DNA of 64,000 nt from Paenibacillus xylanexedens (lineage in GTDB: Bacteria; Bacillota; Bacilli; Paenibacillales; Paenibacillaceae). The position numbers and the translations under genes are program-made. The stretch covers positions 124,001-188,000 of the forward strand of contig NZ_VEIO01000008.1 in NCBI RefSeq assembly GCF_007680605.1. The letters run 5' to 3'. The notes below the pieces were generated by a model. The model had not been told where the DNA came from, did no database searches, and saw nothing but the letters and a program-made list of their open reading frames with translations. Positions 61,322 to 64,000 of this stretch are shown piece by piece (position 1 is the first letter of the stretch; each line of letters opens with the position of its first letter).

Positions 61322-62086
61322 TTATACACCCAGCCAACGTTTGAACATATGCTTGGTGGTTTGTTTATTCATCTCAGCGATGGACGTTGTGAGCGGGATG
61401 CCTTTTGGACATGAACGCACACAGTTCTGCGAGTTTCCGCAGCCTTCAATACCGCCATCGTCCATCAACGCTTCCAGACGTTCTTCTGCGTTCATCTCAC
61501 CGGTAGGGTGAGCGTTAAACAGACGAACCTGGGACAGCGCAGCTGGACCAATAAAATCCGTTTTTTCGTTAACGTTCGGACAAGCTTCGAGACATACGCC
61601 ACAAGTCATACACTTGGATAGCTCATAAGCCCACTGACGTTTCTTCTCAGGCATACGGGGCCCTGGACCAAGGTCATACGTACCATCGATTGGAATCCAT
61701 GCTTTAACGCGCTTCAGAGCGTTAAACATCCGCGTACGGTCAATGACAAGGTCACGTACCACCGGGAAAGTTTTCATGGGTTCAATGCGAACGGGTTGTT
61801 CAAGCTTGTCGATCAAAGCCGCACACGCTTGACGCGGTTTGCCGTTAATAACCATGGAGCAGGCGCCGCACACTTCTTCAAGACAGTTGGATTCCCAACA
61901 AACCGGCGCAATGGATTTACCATCCTTATTTACCGGGTTCCGCTGAATCTCCATCAGGGCGCTGATCACGTTCATGTTCGGACGGTACGGAAGTTCAAAC
62001 TCCTCAGTATATGAAGATGACTCCGGGCTGTCTTGACGGGTGATAATAAACTTGACGGTTTTACTCACTGTTGCTTGTTCCGCCAT
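61322..62086 (-). CDS. sdhB: Succinate dehydrogenase iron-sulphur subunit SdhB
   Basis: A 254-residue iron-sulphur subunit of succinate dehydrogenase (complex II). ATG 62086 has GGAGGGG upstream; the open frame runs further upstream without support. The 2Fe-2S ligands are in CWESNCLEEVCGACSM and the Cys of RQACAA; the 4Fe-4S and 3Fe-4S ligands are in CMTCGVCLEACPNV and CGNSQNCVRSCPKGIP. It passes electrons from SdhA to the membrane anchor SdhC. It is separated from sdhA by 477 bp, unusually far for this operon, and the gap is filled with structured repeats. Confidence 0.95.
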   Translation of the reverse strand: MAEQATVSKTVKFIITRQDSPESSSYTEEFELPYRPNMNVISALMEIQRNPVNKDGKSIAPVCWESNCLEEVCGACSMVINGKPRQACAALIDKLEQPVRIEPMKTFPVVRDLVIDRTRMFNALKRVKAWIPIDGTYDLGPGPRMPEKKRQWAYELSKCMTCGVCLEACPNVNEKTDFIGPAALSQVRLFNAHPTGEMNAEERLEALMDDGGIEGCGNSQNCVRSCPKGIPLTTSIAEMNKQTTKHMFKRWLGV

Positions 62087-62125
62087 ATCGTTGTCCCCTC
62101 CTCTGGTGACGATGATTGTATTGCT

Positions 62126-62286
62126 GGTGCGCAAAGCTGATTGTTTGGGTGCTCGGGTGGACGCTCCGGTCGCGGAATGCCCCTTGGATCGCCATTATCC
62201 TCGTATTTTTTGATCCACCCTTACCGGGGTGAAAATTCGATGATAAAGGCGAACGCTTTGCTTCTTTTCGGGCATTTCCGCTTCCT
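62126..62286 (-). repeat. Structured element, copy C (sdhA-sdhB gap, proximal to sdhB)
   Basis: It is about 95% like 62400-62557 by eye and in the same orientation. On the minus strand: GGAAATGCCC and GGGGCATTCC as closing stem, GC-nn-TTATC with GATAA-nn-GC, TCGAATTTT with AAAATACGA (one mismatch here), and the apical CACCC/GGGTG hairpin. The core matches element A at 56858-57088. Confidence 0.8.
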
Positions 62287-62325
62287 GCGCTACGCCGTGC
62301 ACCTTGTGCTGCTTTGCTGGAAGTT

Positions 62326-62383
62326 GCAATCCATTCATCTGGATTGCTTTAAATTTTTGTGGAAGCCTGCTCATGCTGAGCTT
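62326..62383. other. Two hairpins between the tandem elements
   Basis: GCAATCC (62326-62332) pairs with GGATTGC (62341-62347), and GGAAGC (62361-62366) pairs with GCTTCC (62379-62384). They lie in the spacer between copies B and C. Neither is followed by a clear T tract. Confidence 0.55.
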
Positions 62384-62399
62384 CCTTGAAATGAATGAA

Positions 62400-62557
62400 G
62401 GTGCGCAAAGCTGTTTGTTTGGGTGCTCGGTAGACGCTCCGGTCACGGAATGCCCCTTGGATCGCCATTATCCTCGAATTTTTGATCCACCCTTACCGGG
62501 GTGAAAATTCGATGATAAACGCGAACGCTTTGCTTCTTTCGGGCATTTCCGCTTCCT
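62400..62557 (-). repeat. Structured element, copy B (sdhA-sdhB gap, proximal to sdhA)
   Basis: Direct repeat of 62126-62286 at a 274-bp offset. On the minus strand: CGGAAATGCCC (62551-62541) pairs with GGGGCATTCCG (62456-62446), one bulged A; TCGAATTTT pairs perfectly with AAAATTCGA; the apical hairpin is CACCC/GGGTG. It starts 6 bp after the sdhA stop. Confidence 0.82.
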
Positions 62558-62563
62558 CCCGTA

Positions 62564-64000
62564 TTAGTCTTTTGAGTAGTCCCGGATACGTGGTGGAATC
62601 AGGGATACGTCGACTGGCTCGTACGAGATTTGCGGGCCTTCTTTTGACCAACTCGCGATAGTCGTTTTCAGGAACTCTTCATCGTTACGCTCCGTGAATT
62701 CCGGTTTGTAGTGCGCTCCGCGGCTCTCGTTACGCAGCAGTGCGCCAAGTGTCATCGCCTCAGCAAGCTCAAGCATGTTCCACAACTGGCGAGTAAATGC
62801 CGCACCCGGATTGTTCCAGCCGGAATTGTCGTACATGTTGATTTTGCCATAGCGCTCTTTCAGTTCCTTGATTTTGCCAATGGTTGCTTCCAGCTTGTCA
62901 TTGTAGCGAACCACCGTCATGTTGGCTGTCATCCACTCGCCCAGCTCTTTGTGAATCACATAGGCATTTTCCGTACCTTGCATTTTCATGATGCCTTCGT
63001 ATTTGTCTGTTTGACGTTTGGTATAACCATCAAATACGGAAGAAGAGATATCCGCAGAAGACTTCTTAAGTCCTTTGATATATTCAGCCGCTTTTGGTCC
63101 TGCCACCATACCACCATAAATTGCGGATACGAGTGAGTTTGCACCCAAGCGGTTTGCACCGTGATATTGGTATTCACATTCGCCAGCTGCAAACAGCCCT
63201 GGAATGTTTGTCATTTGATTATAATCTACCCACATGCCACCCATGGAATAGTGAACGGCCGGGAAGATTTTCATCGGGATTTTACGAGGATCGTCACCCA
63301 TGAATTTCTCATAGATTTCAATGATTCCGCCCAGTTTGACATCCAGTTCCTTCGGATCTTTGTGAGAGAGGTCGAGATAAACCATGTTCTCGCCGTTTAC
63401 ACCAAGTCCCATATCTACACAAACGCTGAAAATTTCACGCGTTGCAATATCACGCGGAACAAGGTTACCGTAGGATGGATATTTTTCCTCAAGGAAATAC
63501 CAAGGTTTGCCGTCTTTGTACGTCCAGATCCGTCCACCTTCACCGCGCGCCGATTCGGACATCAGACGCAGCTTGTCATCTCCTGGAATCGCTGTCGGGT
63601 GAATCTGAATGAACTCACCGTTTGCATAATTCACGCCTTGTTGATATACCGCACTTGCCGCAGTACCTGTATTGATAACGGAGTTTGTTGTTTTACCGAA
63701 AATGATACCCGGGCCACCGCTCGCAAGAATAACCGCTTCGGCCGGGAACGTTTGTACCTTCATCGTTTTCAGATCCTGAGCCACGATACCGCGGCACACG
63801 CCTTCGTCATCAATAACGGCTTGCAGAAACTCCCAGTTCTCATATTTGGTTACGAGACCCGCTGCTTCCCAGCGGCGTACTTGCTCATCGAGTGCGTACA
63901 ACAGCTGTTGACCAGTTGTCGCCCCGGCAAAAGCTGTACGGTGATGCTTCGTTCCTCCGAAACGGCGGAAATCGAGCAATCCTTCCGGTGTACGGTTGAA
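62564..64000 (-). CDS. sdhA: Succinate dehydrogenase flavoprotein subunit SdhA, 5' end outside window
   Basis: Partial: the frame is open to the right edge, so the N-terminus with the FAD dinucleotide-binding motif is missing. The visible 478 residues begin FNRTPEGLLDFRRFGGTKHH and contain RTAFAGATTGQQ, HPTAIPGDDKLRLMSESARGEGG (substrate and catalytic region), YSMGGMWVDYNQ, GLFAAGECEYQYHGANRLGANSL (FAD binding) and the C-terminal ESRGAHYKPEFTERND, all typical of Gram-positive SdhA. It oxidises succinate to fumarate. It is upstream of sdhB on the same strand; sdhC would lie beyond the window. Confidence 0.95.
   Translation of the reverse strand, partial: FNRTPEGLLDFRRFGGTKHHRTAFAGATTGQQLLYALDEQVRRWEAAGLVTKYENWEFLQAVIDDEGVCRGIVAQDLKTMKVQTFPAEAVILASGGPGIIFGKTTNSVINTGTAASAVYQQGVNYANGEFIQIHPTAIPGDDKLRLMSESARGEGGRIWTYKDGKPWYFLEEKYPSYGNLVPRDIATREIFSVCVDMGLGVNGENMVYLDLSHKDPKELDVKLGGIIEIYEKFMGDDPRKIPMKIFPAVHYSMGGMWVDYNQMTNIPGLFAAGECEYQYHGANRLGANSLVSAIYGGMVAGPKAAEYIKGLKKSSADISSSVFDGYTKRQTDKYEGIMKMQGTENAYVIHKELGEWMTANMTVVRYNDKLEATIGKIKELKERYGKINMYDNSGWNNPGAAFTRQLWNMLELAEAMTLGALLRNESRGAHYKPEFTERNDEEFLKTTIASWSKEGPQISYEPVDVSLIPPRIRDYSKD

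Overview
The window looks like a chromosomal segment of a Paenibacillus-type, spore-forming Firmicute. Gene order is compact, ribosome binding sites are strong (AAGGAGG type), and several marker genes fit: a YjcZ-type sporulation miniprotein, a YheC/YheD-type spore-coat ATP-grasp protein, ecsAB, cheX and a zinc-independent ribosomal protein S14. No rRNA, tRNA, CRISPR array, prophage or complete insertion sequence was found.

Layout. (1) 0.1-2.1 kb: an operon of four small proteins, three helical and one Lys/Arg-rich with a repeated Tyr/Phe-x-x-Gly tail, plus one further small protein. (2) 2.3-5.3 kb: molybdate importer genes modA and modB, divergent from a one-component regulator with a molybdate-type ligand domain. 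(3) 6.1-19.4 kb: a zinc-starvation island. A complete opine-metallophore locus (cntKLM for synthesis, cntABCDF for import, two MFS exporters) is followed by a CobW-family GTPase and the spare S14. Two identical 21-bp Zur boxes lie just downstream of good sigma-A promoters, one before cntK and one before the GTPase gene. (4) 19.7-27.9 kb: a sulphur-salvage cluster with a flavin monooxygenase, a solute-binding protein, two permeases, an FMN reductase, a LysR regulator and an M20 amidohydrolase. No ATPase is present, and near-identical TTCCTAT-type boxes precede three of the genes. (5) 28.7-44.1 kb: a surface-glycan/spore-surface island. It has four GT2-type glycosyltransferases, a GT-D-type glycosyltransferase, a sugar nucleotidyltransferase, an M4 metalloprotease, a 1448-residue protein of about 100 decapeptide repeats, and a YheC/YheD-type protein. 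(6) 44.2-64 kb: mostly housekeeping and regulatory genes (psd, AraC, MocR, a flavin-barrel protein, an aminotransferase, yjcZ-like, ecsAB, a DEAD-box helicase, an SDR, cheX, a LysR gene, a PHP phosphatase, a GNAT, two metallophosphoesterases, sdhB and a 5'-truncated sdhA).

Most unusual signals. First, a family of structured elements occurs once upstream of the PHP phosphatase gene and twice in tandem between sdhA and sdhB. The sequences differ, but several stems are kept by compensatory changes. Second, two 200-bp intergenic repeats (5.6 kb and 58.1 kb) each have four arms, two direct then two inverted, phased at 50-51 bp, and both lie between convergent genes. Third, a Tyr-x-x-Gly tag is shared by the small basic protein at the left end and two glycosyltransferases 28-31 kb away. 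With the giant decapeptide-repeat protein, this suggests a dedicated spore-surface or cell-surface glycosylation system. All functions are inferred from sequence; no database search was run.
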